From JAGXRK01 sp963804005 (GTDB lineage Bacteria > Bacteroidota > Ignavibacteria > Ignavibacteriales > Ignavibacteriaceae), in assembly GCA_963804005.1 (NCBI GenBank), contig CAWDOP010000008.1:1-64000 (forward strand): 64,000 nucleotides of DNA, written 5' to 3'. Under the pieces are notes generated by a model. It saw nothing but the letters and a program-made list of their open reading frames with translations. It was not told where the DNA came from and did not search any database. Below are positions 37,097 to 46,617 of the stretch, piece after piece. Position 1 is the first letter of the stretch; each line of letters starts with the position of its first letter. The position numbers and the translations under genes were made by a program.

Positions 37097-37699
37097 ATGG
37101 ACAAAAAGAAAAAATTAATATCAGATGATCTGCTAAAACCAGATACTATGATCAGACTCTATGCTTCCGGTGCTTTTCCAATGGCTGATGGCAAAACCGG
37201 AAATATAAATTGGTATATGCCTGAAACTCGATGCGTTATTCCTTTAGATAATTTTAATATACCAAGATCATTAAAAAAGTCTGTAGATAAAATGAATTGG
37301 GAAATAAGATATGATTATGATTTTTTATCAGTTATAAAAAATTGTTCAATCAGAGAGGAAACATGGATATCAGATAAACTTATTAAGGCATATAAAAAAT
37401 TACATAAGCGGGGTCATCTTCATACAGTAGAAACTTGGATGAATGATGAATTGGTTGGAGGTCTCTATGGAATTACTTTTCGCGGAGCATTCTTTGGTGA
37501 GTCAATGTTTTCGGTTGTATCACAGGCTTCAAAAGTTGCTTTGATGTACTTACTAAATAGACTAAAAGATAAAGGTTTTGTTTTACTTGATGTTCAGTAT
37601 ATAACAGAACATTTAAAAATGTTCGGTGCAATAGAAATTGAATGGGAAAAATATCAGCAAAAACTTCAAGAGTCTTATTTGAGAAACTGTGAGTTCTAA
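37097..37699 (+). CDS. aat: leucyl/phenylalanyl-tRNA-protein transferase
   Basis: This 200-residue protein has the Aat pattern: YASGAFPMADG, WYMPETRCVIPLDNF, the HTVETWMNDELVGGLYG core and FFGESMFSVVSQASKVALM. It adds Leu or Phe to the N-terminal Arg or Lys of proteins and marks them for ClpS/ClpAP breakdown. Length is slightly shorter than the E. coli protein but the core is whole. The gene stands alone; no ClpS or ClpA gene is nearby. Confidence 0.93.
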   Translation: MDKKKKLISDDLLKPDTMIRLYASGAFPMADGKTGNINWYMPETRCVIPLDNFNIPRSLKKSVDKMNWEIRYDYDFLSVIKNCSIREETWISDKLIKAYKKLHKRGHLHTVETWMNDELVGGLYGITFRGAFFGESMFSVVSQASKVALMYLLNRLKDKGFVLLDVQYITEHLKMFGAIEIEWEKYQQKLQESYLRNCEF

Positions 37700-38192
37700 A
37701 GGTAAAAAGTAAAAAAATTATCGCTTTGCTAATTATTATTTTCTTCTACAATCTCAAGCGCTTAACAGTTTAGCAAACATTAAAATTATAAGACTTAAGT
37801 AATAGAATCTTTAGAATTTCGGCTATTTTTAAAGCTTTCCTTGTTTCCGAAAGAAATCCTTACCCTAGGGTAATAAAAGTTTATAAATGTAAACTATTGA
37901 CGCATAACTCTCACTTTAAGAATTTAATTTTCTTTCTACAAAATAAAATATAGTTATTTACAACTGTCCAAAAACCAACGAATATTGGTGATATTGAAAA
38001 TTTTTCCTTCAAAACCTTTGTTTTTCATCAATTGATATCTTATAATTTAGAGACGATCATGCTATAATCTTTGTGGTATGGATATTGTTTACTATAGTAA
38101 AGAGTTTTGAATTGCAAAATATAAATGTTTAGCACAAAACTTAATAGAAGCAAGTATTAGATGGAAATTAAAATAGTTTAGAGAGAAATGTT
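37700..38192. other. intergenic region with a palindrome
   Basis: This 493-base gap has no convincing gene on either strand; the best frame is 24 codons. It holds a perfect 14-base palindrome, TTACCCTAGGGTAA (37860-37873), and a nearby small hairpin AGTTTA/TAAACT. Either could be an operator or structural element for the gene at 38193. Confidence 0.4.
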
Positions 38193-39245
38193 ATGGGAAA
38201 AAGTTCATTAATCATCGTTTTAGGTATGTCGGTTATAATTGGTTTCTTCACATTAAGGATGAATTCCAATTCCAACGAAAACGTATCGGGTACTATGGAC
38301 ATGTTCAATAAAACACAATCACGTTTGATTGCTAATTCCGGAGTTGAGATTTATCTAGAAAAACTGAAACACGACCGAACAATGATCGGTAGCACTTATT
38401 CGGGAAATACCCTTTTTGGCGGAACTTATGATATTAAGATTGAAGGTCCTGAGGACACTGTACAAGTCACTTCGGTAGCAAATTTTATGGGCGTAATACA
38501 TACGACTATTGTAGAAGCTGAAGCAGACAGAGTCCCTTTTTATCCAGGGCCCGGAGCTATGTATTTATCCGGTGGAACTGTTGCAGCACTTAAAAAAAAT
38601 GCAATTACTGGAAGCATTGAAATTAATGGAAAAGATCACGATCTAAATGGTGATACTATCCCCGGCGCGTCAAGTGTTCCCGGAATTGCTGTCGATGGTG
38701 CGACTCAACGTAATGATGTTGTAAATATGATAACCAAAAACACTATTAATCAGGTTCTAGGATCTGGTGGAACACCAAGCGTTCAGGCTATAAGTAATGA
38801 AGTTGATTGGGCAGAATATGCTCAATTATTAGCTGATAATCCGGATATATTGATAAACACACAAGAAAAAATGGATAGTGTCCTGGGTAAAAAAGAACCG
38901 TGGGGCACTGTTGCTGATCCTAAAGTGACCTTTATTAATGGGGATATTCATTTGAATAATTCCTTAACTGCAAGCGGATGTGGTATTTTAGTAGTAAATG
39001 GGAGTTTAGAAATAAATGGTACATTTGATTATAAAGGTTTAGTGGTAGCATTCAAGAACACTACTATAGACATTAAACTTAATGGTAACGGATCAATTTT
39101 AGGCAGCTTAGTTGTTGCCGGAAATCAAATTAATGTTGAAGTTGCTAATGGAAATTTTGATGTACTATATAGCACTCAAGCTTTGGCACTGATTGATAAT
39201 TTGCTTACAACTAAAAGATTTTCAATACTTAGTTGGTGGGAATAA
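38193..39245 (+). CDS. pilus-associated-like (PilX-type) membrane-anchored protein
   Basis: This 350-residue protein begins with GKSSLIIVLGMSVIIGFFTL, one membrane segment close to the start, then a stretch (QSRLIANSGVEIYLEKL) like the helix of PilX/minor-pilin-type proteins of the type IV pilus or type II secretion systems. The rest is a beta-rich region, about residues 230-330 with GDIHLNNSLTASGCGILVVN and GSLVVAGNQINV, like a short beta-helix. A classical prepilin peptidase site is not evident. No other pilus gene is nearby, so the assignment rests on the N-terminus alone. GAGAG precedes the ATG. Confidence 0.55.
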   Translation: MGKSSLIIVLGMSVIIGFFTLRMNSNSNENVSGTMDMFNKTQSRLIANSGVEIYLEKLKHDRTMIGSTYSGNTLFGGTYDIKIEGPEDTVQVTSVANFMGVIHTTIVEAEADRVPFYPGPGAMYLSGGTVAALKKNAITGSIEINGKDHDLNGDTIPGASSVPGIAVDGATQRNDVVNMITKNTINQVLGSGGTPSVQAISNEVDWAEYAQLLADNPDILINTQEKMDSVLGKKEPWGTVADPKVTFINGDIHLNNSLTASGCGILVVNGSLEINGTFDYKGLVVAFKNTTIDIKLNGNGSILGSLVVAGNQINVEVANGNFDVLYSTQALALIDNLLTTKRFSILSWWE

Positions 39246-39287
39246 AACTTATTCTTTTACAACTTATAAACTTTAGAGTTAATAAAA

Positions 39288-39323
39288 CAAATTTCCTTCC
39301 ATTGAGAAGGAAATTTGCTTTTA
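39288..39323. terminator. bidirectional terminator between convergent genes
   Basis: CAAATTTCCTTC (39288-39299) pairs with GAAGGAAATTTG (39306-39317), a 12-base-pair stem with a 6-base loop, between the genes ending at 39245 (plus) and 39366 (minus). Confidence 0.7.
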
Positions 39324-39365
39324 AAGGCTAGTGTAAAAAAAAGAGCTAAACCTGAACTTTTAGAT

Positions 39366-40556
39366 TTATCTTAAAAGTATAAGTTCCTTCTGTGGTTTAG
39401 TTATAAATTCACAACCATCTTTTGTTAAATAAACTTCTTCTTCAATTGTAGAAACGCCATAGCCTTTAACCGGTAAACGAGGTTCGATAGTAAAAATTTG
39501 TCCTTCTTCTAATGGCATGAAGGGGGTGTCACCATATTTTTCCCATCGTGGGAAAAGTCCGGCTCCACCATCGTGAACAGATCTGCCAAGCTGATGACCA
39601 AGCCCGTGAGGATACTCTTCATAACCATTTTCAACAATATAATTTCTTGCAATATCATCCATTTCAACTCCCTTTACACCGGGTTTTAATTTATCGGCAA
39701 CCATTTGAATTGCATCACGTATAATTTCAAAACCTTTTTGAACTGCATCAGGAGCTTTATCTTCATTCTTGTTAAGTACATACCAGGTACGTTGAATATC
39801 GGAACAATAACCTTTAAGCTTTATTCCAAAATCCATATTGATCATGTGCCCATAGTCAACTTTTCTATCTGTTGGTCCGGAATGTGGTCCGGCAGGATCA
39901 GGTCCTGTAAAAACAGCAGGACAATGAGTTTCTTCCCAAGCAAGTTCATAACCTTTTTTTACAACAATTCCTTTTACATAGTTTGCAATATCTAATTCAG
40001 TAACGCCGGGCTTAATAAACTTCGTAGCCATATCAAATATTTTAAGAGTTTCATCGGCAGCTTCTTTCATAATTGCAAGTTCTGCTTTTGATTTTCTTCC
40101 ACGCAATGCAGATATAACTTCTTCAGCACTTACAAGTCTGTTTACATATTCAGTTCCTTTCAAATGATCAAGAAGAATCTGATACATCCCATAAGTTAGT
40201 CCATCTGCAAGTACCGAATTTTTAGAATAATTAATCGCTATTGTTTTAGGTTTTTTTTTAGTGATATATTCAACCAACGGTTCGCGGATTGATTTAAGAT
40301 ATCCAATTACATTCTGATAAACATCTGCTTTTAAAAAGTTCTCTTTCTCCATATCACCAACAATTGCTGTTTTATCACCATCTATATTGATTATGAAAGC
40401 AGATTGCCAAGTAGAACTGTTTCCAACTGTAATATCTAATGCTGGATCTTTTAATGCTCCTGTCTCACGGACAAAAGTGATCCACATATCAATATTTTTT
40501 TCTTTAAGAATTTCTACAGCCTGATTGGCTTTTTCTCTAATTATTTCAAACGACAT
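39366..40556 (-). CDS. M24 family metallopeptidase (Xaa-Pro peptidase-like)
   Basis: The 396-residue protein has an N-terminal creatinase-like domain (to about 150) and a C-terminal pita-bread domain. The metal ligands are seen in MINMDFGIKLKGYCSDIQRT (two Asp), HGLGHQLGRSVHDGG (His), IFTIEPRL (Glu) and STIEEEVYLT (Glu). Such enzymes remove N-terminal residues next to proline, but some members have other substrates. It has no signal peptide and is probably cytoplasmic. It is the last gene of a minus-strand run, with 116 bases to the gene upstream. Confidence 0.88.
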   Translation of the reverse strand: MSFEIIREKANQAVEILKEKNIDMWITFVRETGALKDPALDITVGNSSTWQSAFIINIDGDKTAIVGDMEKENFLKADVYQNVIGYLKSIREPLVEYITKKKPKTIAINYSKNSVLADGLTYGMYQILLDHLKGTEYVNRLVSAEEVISALRGRKSKAELAIMKEAADETLKIFDMATKFIKPGVTELDIANYVKGIVVKKGYELAWEETHCPAVFTGPDPAGPHSGPTDRKVDYGHMINMDFGIKLKGYCSDIQRTWYVLNKNEDKAPDAVQKGFEIIRDAIQMVADKLKPGVKGVEMDDIARNYIVENGYEEYPHGLGHQLGRSVHDGGAGLFPRWEKYGDTPFMPLEEGQIFTIEPRLPVKGYGVSTIEEEVYLTKDGCEFITKPQKELILLR

Positions 40557-40672
40557 AGGTACCTCTGGAATAAATATGATTTTTAATTAACTACACCAAA
40601 ATTATAAAATTAAAGGACAATAAAACTAAGAATTATCTTATCTATGGAATTAAAGAAGATTTAGATTATCAT

Positions 40673-41944
40673 TTACCTAAGATAAATCATTTTTTTAGTT
40701 TGTCTGAAATTATTTGACGTCAGAGTATAAAAGTAAACTCCGCTTGAAAAATTGTTTAAGTTCAAATCAATACTATGGGGTCCTTTTGATTTTCTTTCAT
40801 CAATCAAAGACTTCACTTTTCTTCCGAGAATATCATGAATCTCTAACTTCACATTAGAATCCTCAGGTAAGAAAAAAGTGATAACAGCTTTTTCACTAAA
40901 TGGGTTTGGATAATTCTGACCCAGAAAAAACTTTGTAGTATCAATAGACGAAGTATCTGGTTTATCAAATTTAATTCTAATCAATGCCCCACTTGCCCCT
41001 GAACCAAAACCCGTATATTCATCTACAAATTGTAAATCGTAAATCTCCGCTCTATCAGGTGTATTTATTTTTTCCCAGGATTCTCCACCATCTGAAGTGA
41101 ATAGAAAAAAGGTTCCGGAGGCAGACCAGCCCTCATTTTCAGTTCTAAAATCGAAAGCAAATGATAATGCAAAATGCTCTGTATCTGTAAATGTCCACTC
41201 CAAACCTGCATTTGTAGAACGAACAATTCCAACAGGAAAAATCCATTCGGGGTCACCGCTGAGTGCAATGATATTAAGTGAATCTTGAATATTGAAATCG
41301 TAAACCTCGTCGGGACTAACACCTTGAGCTGACCAGTTTAAGCCTCCATCTGTTGTCCGCCACATAACCCCTGCTCTATCACGCGCACCTCCGCAAGCAT
41401 ATCCAAGTTGCTCATCATAAAACTTAAATTTAATAACTGGATAATCTGATAATAAACTAGAATCCACATCAGCTCTTATCCAATGCAAGCCTCCATCTGT
41501 TGTTCTTGCAATATAATCTCCCGCCATAAAGCCGTTTAATGAATCCAGGAAATAGACAGTACGGAATAAAGTAAATTCCTCAGGATAATTTTGAATACTC
41601 CAGCTGTTTCCCCCATCTGGTGTTTTTAGAATTTTTTGAATAAATGGCGGCGTAAAAGGAAAGGACAATGCCCAGCCAAGATTTTCATTTAAAAAGAAAA
41701 CATCATAAATAAATGTTGTTATACCTGTGTTGAGTATAGTCCAATCGTCTCCGCCGTTCGTAGTTCTTACAATAGTTCCGTTTCCACCGGCAGCCCAAAT
41801 ATAATTTTCATTTACAGAATAGAGATTTCTCAGAAGCTGATCTGTGGGTGAATTTAACACTTCCCAATTGTTTTGTCCAAGTAATTGTGAACTAACAAAC
41901 AGAAAAATCAAAAATATTATTGTATGTGTTAGTTTGGAATTCAT
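40673..41944 (-). CDS. secreted YCF48/BNR-repeat beta-propeller protein with type IX sorting domain
   Basis: The 423-residue protein has a signal peptide ending SSQLLGQ. It has about six repeats of the kind IVRTTNGGDDWTILNTG, MWRTTDGGLNWSAQG and FTSDGGESWEKINTP, which form a YCF48/sialidase-like beta-propeller. From about residue 340 the type IX sorting domain follows: FFLGQNYPNPFSEKAVITFF to SSGVYFYTL and KKMIYLR. It should be exported and attached to or released from the surface; the repeats suggest binding rather than catalysis. Its start is one base after the stop of the metallophosphoesterase gene, so the two are co-translated. Confidence 0.87.
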   Translation of the reverse strand: MNSKLTHTIIFLIFLFVSSQLLGQNNWEVLNSPTDQLLRNLYSVNENYIWAAGGNGTIVRTTNGGDDWTILNTGITTFIYDVFFLNENLGWALSFPFTPPFIQKILKTPDGGNSWSIQNYPEEFTLFRTVYFLDSLNGFMAGDYIARTTDGGLHWIRADVDSSLLSDYPVIKFKFYDEQLGYACGGARDRAGVMWRTTDGGLNWSAQGVSPDEVYDFNIQDSLNIIALSGDPEWIFPVGIVRSTNAGLEWTFTDTEHFALSFAFDFRTENEGWSASGTFFLFTSDGGESWEKINTPDRAEIYDLQFVDEYTGFGSGASGALIRIKFDKPDTSSIDTTKFFLGQNYPNPFSEKAVITFFLPEDSNVKLEIHDILGRKVKSLIDERKSKGPHSIDLNLNNFSSGVYFYTLTSNNFRQTKKMIYLR

Positions 41945-41945
41945 T

Positions 41946-43178
41946 TTAACGAGTATTTTTAGAAAGAGTAATTATAACTATTTCCGGTGTCGAGTTATAT
42001 CTTACCGGGGCAAGGGACATTCCAAGTCCGCCGCAAACAATTGCATGCATACTATCGAAATAAAAATCTCCTTTAATATATTTTGTTTCAACTAAAGTTG
42101 GAGTCAAATGAATGAATGGAAACAAAAAGGTTATTTGCCCTCCGTGAGTGTGTCCAGCAAGAAACAGGTCATAATTGTTTTGTTTTGCGCTTTGAATAAG
42201 AAAGTCCTGTGGTTGGTGAGTCAAAAATATTTTAAAGTCTGTATGATTTGATTCAGCAAGTATGTTTAATAAATCATCAGAAATCGTTTCAACATAAGTA
42301 TTGGTAATAAAAGTAATTCCAATTTTAGCATTACCTTTTTCGATAATCTTAACATCGTTATCCACCATTTCAACATCGTAAGCATTCAGAGCATCGGTAA
42401 TTTCTTTTCTGCTTCTTTTAGTATCCCGCCGGTAAGCCCAGTTATCATGATCACCGACACACGAATAAATTCCATAGTTTGAATTGAGTCTGCCGATGTA
42501 TTTTGCCGCAGTTTCAATATAATTCGGTGTGGATGTAATAACATCACCAGCAATTAATACTAAATCCGGATCGGCTGAGTTAACCGCATCAATATATTTT
42601 TTTAGTCTTGCATCATCTGTGTATCTATCCGCTTGAACATCAGTTATAAAAGCAATCTTGAACCCGACTAAATCTTCGGATAGATTATCTTTCTTAAATT
42701 CAACAAATCTGATATTAACTTTATGATAATCGTAAATTACTCTGACAGGGACATAAATGATAAAGAAAGCTATTACTGCTAAAAACAACTTCGCTTGCAA
42801 AGGATACAGTTTTTCTTTATACTTTTTATATAAAGGAAATAAAAGCAGCTTAAACAAATCAATAATTAAAAAGAACAAACAAGTCTGGACAATTATTATA
42901 AAGAAAATCCAAAACGGATAAAGAATTAGATAGTCTGCCAGGACATTTTGCGGAAAAACAATTGACTGTTTTGTTATTGCGGCATAAACAGAATTGATTA
43001 TTAAAAGTACAGGATAAGCATTCAATAGCAGAAGAAAAACGAATAGAATTGTTTTTCTTTTTTTATCGGGAAAATTCGGGAAAAGTGTTCTTACTGATAA
43101 TTTAACTTTTCTTGCAAAGTAAAACTGAATAAGAAAAAGAAACACAACTGCTATAAGAACACGAATAATAATCCACAT
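41946..43178 (-). CDS. membrane metallophosphoesterase (YkuE/YaeI-like)
   Basis: This 410-residue protein has four N-terminal membrane helices (within about residues 1-145), then a calcineurin-like phosphoesterase domain: IAFITDVQADRYTD, VLIAGDVITSTPNYI, CVGDHDNWAYRRD, FLTHQPQDF and LAGHTHGGQITFLFP. All metal ligands appear present. Relatives of this shape act on UDP-diacylglucosamine or on membrane lipids, but the substrate here is unknown. The upstream gene lies 49 bases away, and the secreted propeller gene follows after one base. Confidence 0.88.
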   Translation of the reverse strand: MWIIIRVLIAVVFLFLIQFYFARKVKLSVRTLFPNFPDKKRKTILFVFLLLLNAYPVLLIINSVYAAITKQSIVFPQNVLADYLILYPFWIFFIIIVQTCLFFLIIDLFKLLLFPLYKKYKEKLYPLQAKLFLAVIAFFIIYVPVRVIYDYHKVNIRFVEFKKDNLSEDLVGFKIAFITDVQADRYTDDARLKKYIDAVNSADPDLVLIAGDVITSTPNYIETAAKYIGRLNSNYGIYSCVGDHDNWAYRRDTKRSRKEITDALNAYDVEMVDNDVKIIEKGNAKIGITFITNTYVETISDDLLNILAESNHTDFKIFLTHQPQDFLIQSAKQNNYDLFLAGHTHGGQITFLFPFIHLTPTLVETKYIKGDFYFDSMHAIVCGGLGMSLAPVRYNSTPEIVIITLSKNTR

Positions 43179-43227
43179 AAAAAATAGTTTTTAGTTAATA
43201 GCTCCGGAAAATGTTTAATAAATTTCC

Positions 43228-43971
43228 TTAAATTGATTTAACCTTTAGTAACATCTTTTCATAATGCGAACCTTTCCAATAAATCTTGCCGCAAGAACTG
43301 CAGGTATAAAATTCTTGCTGTCTTTCCTTTACTTTAGGAGGAAGTTCATTAACTATTTTATCTTTCTCAATTGAAACCAGTATTGTATTGCAATCGAGAC
43401 AACGCGAAAATTCTTTTATAAGATTGTTGAGATGAAATCTTTTTATTACTTCCTTTATTTGTTCTTCCTGATTATCATTTCGTAAAAAATAACCGTGAGA
43501 AACTTCTGTTCGCTTTAATGACTCCAAATCTCTTGTAAGAATTGTCCGTTTTTCTTCTTTGGATATTTTTACAATCTCATCATCAATAAGATCATTCTTA
43601 TAAAAAGTATCAAACCCAAGCATTCTTAAGTTCCTTGCAAGTTTGCCCAGATGAACATCACAAATAAATTTCGGGTCTCTTAACGGTTCGGGACGAAGAT
43701 GCTGAACATTCGAAATATCAAATGATTCAAAAACCGGATATACAGATATATCATCTTTATTGTTAATTATATAGTCAAATGAAACTGACTTGCTGTTTAC
43801 AAGTATCATGTCAACTTCTGTATGCGGCACACCAAAAGATTCAATCAGGTCTTTAATTGATGTCCTGTCAATAAATTTATGTTCAAATCTTATTTTCTTC
43901 CTATCATCCGGTAGGAAATCATTAAGCTCTTCGTAGAAACGAAGATTTATAGATTTAAAGTTGAATTTCAT
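43228..43971 (-). CDS. Mut7-C RNase domain protein with ubiquitin-like N-terminus
   Basis: The 247-residue protein has an N-terminal Mut7-C ubiquitin-like part (about residues 5-85, IKDLIESFGVPHTEVDMILV and DDISVYPVFESF). The C-terminal Mut7-C PIN-like nuclease domain has FICDVHLGKLARNLRMLGFD, acidic residues in EKRTILTRDLESLKR, and a zinc ribbon C-x2-C (CLDC, CSSC). It is probably an RNase of toxin-like fold but single-gene and conserved; the target is unknown. It lies between hemB (52 bases) and the metallophosphoesterase (49 bases). Confidence 0.85.
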   Translation of the reverse strand: MKFNFKSINLRFYEELNDFLPDDRKKIRFEHKFIDRTSIKDLIESFGVPHTEVDMILVNSKSVSFDYIINNKDDISVYPVFESFDISNVQHLRPEPLRDPKFICDVHLGKLARNLRMLGFDTFYKNDLIDDEIVKISKEEKRTILTRDLESLKRTEVSHGYFLRNDNQEEQIKEVIKRFHLNNLIKEFSRCLDCNTILVSIEKDKIVNELPPKVKERQQEFYTCSSCGKIYWKGSHYEKMLLKVKSI

Positions 43972-44023
43972 TCTTTAAGAATTTGTATGAGACTTCTATT
44001 CTTTAAGAATTTTTGTTTTTTAT

Positions 44024-45010
44024 TTACTTTCTAGTCCTATCAATCCACTTAGCAATATCTTTAGCGAAGTAAGTTAATAACATATCTGCTCCGGCACGTT
44101 TGATGGCTGTTGCAGCTTCAATCATAACGCGCTCCTCATCAATCCAGCCGTTTGCACCTGCAGCTTTTATCATTGCGTATTCACCGCTAACCTGGTAAGC
44201 GGCTGTTGGCATTCCAAATCTTTGTTTTACTTCTTTTATTACATCAAGATAAGCACCGGCAGGTTTAACCATTACAATATCAGCACCTTCTTTAATATCT
44301 TCTTCAACTTCTCTTAATGCTTCGTTAATATTGGCTATATCCATTTGGTGAGAACGTCTGTCACCGAAAGCGGGAGTTGATTCTGCTGCATCACGGAATG
44401 GTCCGTAAAATCCGGATGAATATTTAGCTGCGTAACTCATAATGGGAATTTTTGTAAAGCCCTTATAGTCCAGGGCCTTTCTGATTGCTGCAACTCTTCC
44501 ATCCATCATATCGGAAGGAGCAATCATATCTGCACCTGCTTCAGCATGTGAGACAGCTTCTTTTGCCAGAAGTGAAACTGTTTCATCGTTAAGAATTTCT
44601 TCACCGGAAAGCAAGCCGCAATGTCCGTGTGAAGTATATTCACACAGACATACATCTGTAATAACAAGAAGATCTTCTATCTCAGCTTTAATTGCACGAA
44701 CAGCTCGTTGAATAATTCCATTCGGATCATAAGCTTCTGATCCTTTTTCATCTTTGTGCTCGGGAATTCCAAATAAAATTACTGCAGGAATACCAAGGTC
44801 TTTTACTTCTTTGCATTCTTCAACCAGTTTATCAATTGATAACTGAAATACTCCAGGCATAGATTTTACAGCATTTCTAATATTACTTCCCGGAACAACG
44901 AATAAAGGATAGATCAAATCGTTCTTCATTAGCTCCGTTTCTCTTACCATATCACGAATTATTGGATTATAACGAAGTCTCCTGTGACGTATTGTTGGAA
45001 ATTGTGACAT
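44024..45010 (-). CDS. hemB: porphobilinogen synthase (delta-aminolevulinic acid dehydratase)
   Basis: The 328-residue protein has the zinc cysteines Cys121, Cys123 and Cys131 in DVCLCEYTSHGHCG. The two active-site lysines are Lys196 (SYAAKYSSGFYGPFR) and Lys249 (VMVKPAGAYLDV). It joins two aminolevulinate molecules to form porphobilinogen in tetrapyrrole synthesis. It is a zinc-type enzyme of normal length. It follows the protoporphyrinogen oxidase gene with 81 bases between, so an early and a late step of heme synthesis are neighbours here. Confidence 0.96.
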   Translation of the reverse strand: MSQFPTIRHRRLRYNPIIRDMVRETELMKNDLIYPLFVVPGSNIRNAVKSMPGVFQLSIDKLVEECKEVKDLGIPAVILFGIPEHKDEKGSEAYDPNGIIQRAVRAIKAEIEDLLVITDVCLCEYTSHGHCGLLSGEEILNDETVSLLAKEAVSHAEAGADMIAPSDMMDGRVAAIRKALDYKGFTKIPIMSYAAKYSSGFYGPFRDAAESTPAFGDRRSHQMDIANINEALREVEEDIKEGADIVMVKPAGAYLDVIKEVKQRFGMPTAAYQVSGEYAMIKAAGANGWIDEERVMIEAATAIKRAGADMLLTYFAKDIAKWIDRTRK

Positions 45011-45091
45011 TATATTGTCCTTTCTTTTTCTATCATTTCTGATTCTTAGCGCCCTAAATATTTTACCACAGAGGCACAGAGAAACAGAGGT

Positions 45092-46468
45092 TTAATTAAT
45101 TTTTAAGATTTTGTTCGCAACTATTTCTGCATTTTTTATGCAGTCACCAACGGAAATACCTCCACGGTAATTACCGCTCAAAAACAAACCCGAATTCTTT
45201 TTCTCAAATTCATCAAAATAATTTTCGTGTTCAATGTAACCTAAATTGTATTGCGGAATTGCTTTTTCCCAGAATCTTTCAGCTGAGTATATGGGATCAT
45301 TATTTATTTTCATGAGTTCTTCAAATTCTTTTCGAACTCTTTTAAGTAACTCTTCCCTGTTTTCATTAACAAATTCCGGATTGCGTGCACCGCCAATAAA
45401 TATAGTGAAAGCTGCTTTATCATCATCTGCTCTTCCGGGAAATATTACTGAACTCCATATTGCTCCAAGAAATGATTTTTTTTCTTTTGACGGAATAAGA
45501 AATCCGAATCCATCTAACTCCTGTTTAATATTTTCTCTTTTATAAACTAAGTAATAAACAAGAACGGGCGGATAGTAAATAGCATCAAAATGTTTCTTAA
45601 CTCCACTATCGAATTTTGAGAACAAATTATCTGCGGCATAAGATGGTATTGTCGAGAGAACTGCATCACACTTGATAGATTTGAGTGATCCTTTAAAATT
45701 AAAAATTACTTTATAGCCGGTTTCTTCTTTCTCTATTGATTTAACTTCAGCAGATGTAATTACTTTTTGCCCCAGAGCATTAGTAATTGCAAATGGAAGT
45801 GTTTGCATTCCTTCCTTAAATGAAATCATCTTTGCGCTCTGTTTTGATACCTCTGCTCGTCTTTTCCTTTCACGAATGCTTCTTATGGTTCCAACAATTA
45901 ACCCGCCGTATTTTTCTTCAAGCGCATATAATTTCGGGAAAGCAGATTTCACACTTAACTCTTCCGGTTTGCCGGCATAAACTCCGGCAACAAATGGATT
46001 TATTGCATAATCAAGAAATTCTTTTCCTAACCGGCGTGTTACAAACTCTGAAATGCTTTGATAATATCCGTCTTCTGAACTTCCAATGAATGGCTCACCA
46101 AAAAGTCTGAGCTTTGCTTTCATTGAAAATAACTTTGTTTTAAAGAAAGCTGGAGGAGACATTGGTAATGCATGAAGTTTGTTGTCTCTGAGAATGTATC
46201 TTTTATTTCCTTTTTTATTTGCATAAAGAAATTCTTCTTTCAGATTGAGCTCATCAACCAGGTAGCTGATAACCGGAGTCGTTTCCAGGGCACTGTTCGG
46301 ACCACGATCAAAAAGAAAGCCGTTTTCGGAAATGCTTTCAATTGATCCGCCAACAACTTCATTTTTTTCTAATACTACTGCTTCCACTCCCTTTTTATAC
46401 AAAAGATATGCGGTTGTTAAACCTGATATGCCCGCACCAATTACGACTATTTTTTTTCTGTCTGCCAT
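45092..46468 (-). CDS. hemG: protoporphyrinogen oxidase, FAD-type
   Basis: The 458-residue flavoprotein begins with VVIGAGISGLTTAYLLYKKG and EKNEVVGGSIES (dinucleotide-binding fold), with FDRGPNSALETTP, GVYAGKPEELSVKSAFPKL and the C-terminal FAD contact GLFLSGNYRGGISVGDCIK. These fit the HemY-type oxidase that takes six electrons from protoporphyrinogen IX with O2, not the FMN-type HemG of E. coli. It implies a protoporphyrin-dependent, aerobic heme route. It is the first gene of the minus-strand run and precedes hemB. Confidence 0.93.
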   Translation of the reverse strand: MADRKKIVVIGAGISGLTTAYLLYKKGVEAVVLEKNEVVGGSIESISENGFLFDRGPNSALETTPVISYLVDELNLKEEFLYANKKGNKRYILRDNKLHALPMSPPAFFKTKLFSMKAKLRLFGEPFIGSSEDGYYQSISEFVTRRLGKEFLDYAINPFVAGVYAGKPEELSVKSAFPKLYALEEKYGGLIVGTIRSIRERKRRAEVSKQSAKMISFKEGMQTLPFAITNALGQKVITSAEVKSIEKEETGYKVIFNFKGSLKSIKCDAVLSTIPSYAADNLFSKFDSGVKKHFDAIYYPPVLVYYLVYKRENIKQELDGFGFLIPSKEKKSFLGAIWSSVIFPGRADDDKAAFTIFIGGARNPEFVNENREELLKRVRKEFEELMKINNDPIYSAERFWEKAIPQYNLGYIEHENYFDEFEKKNSGLFLSGNYRGGISVGDCIKNAEIVANKILKIN

Positions 46469-46617
46469 ATAAAAGTTTTTTCAATTTTCCATACGAATTT
46501 ACAAAATGTTAAATACTTTATAACTACTAATTATTGGCGGTTTTTGAACCGGAAATATGTATTTACTGGACAGTATATATTAGTTAAATTTCCATTGTCA
46601 AATAATAAGATCACAAA

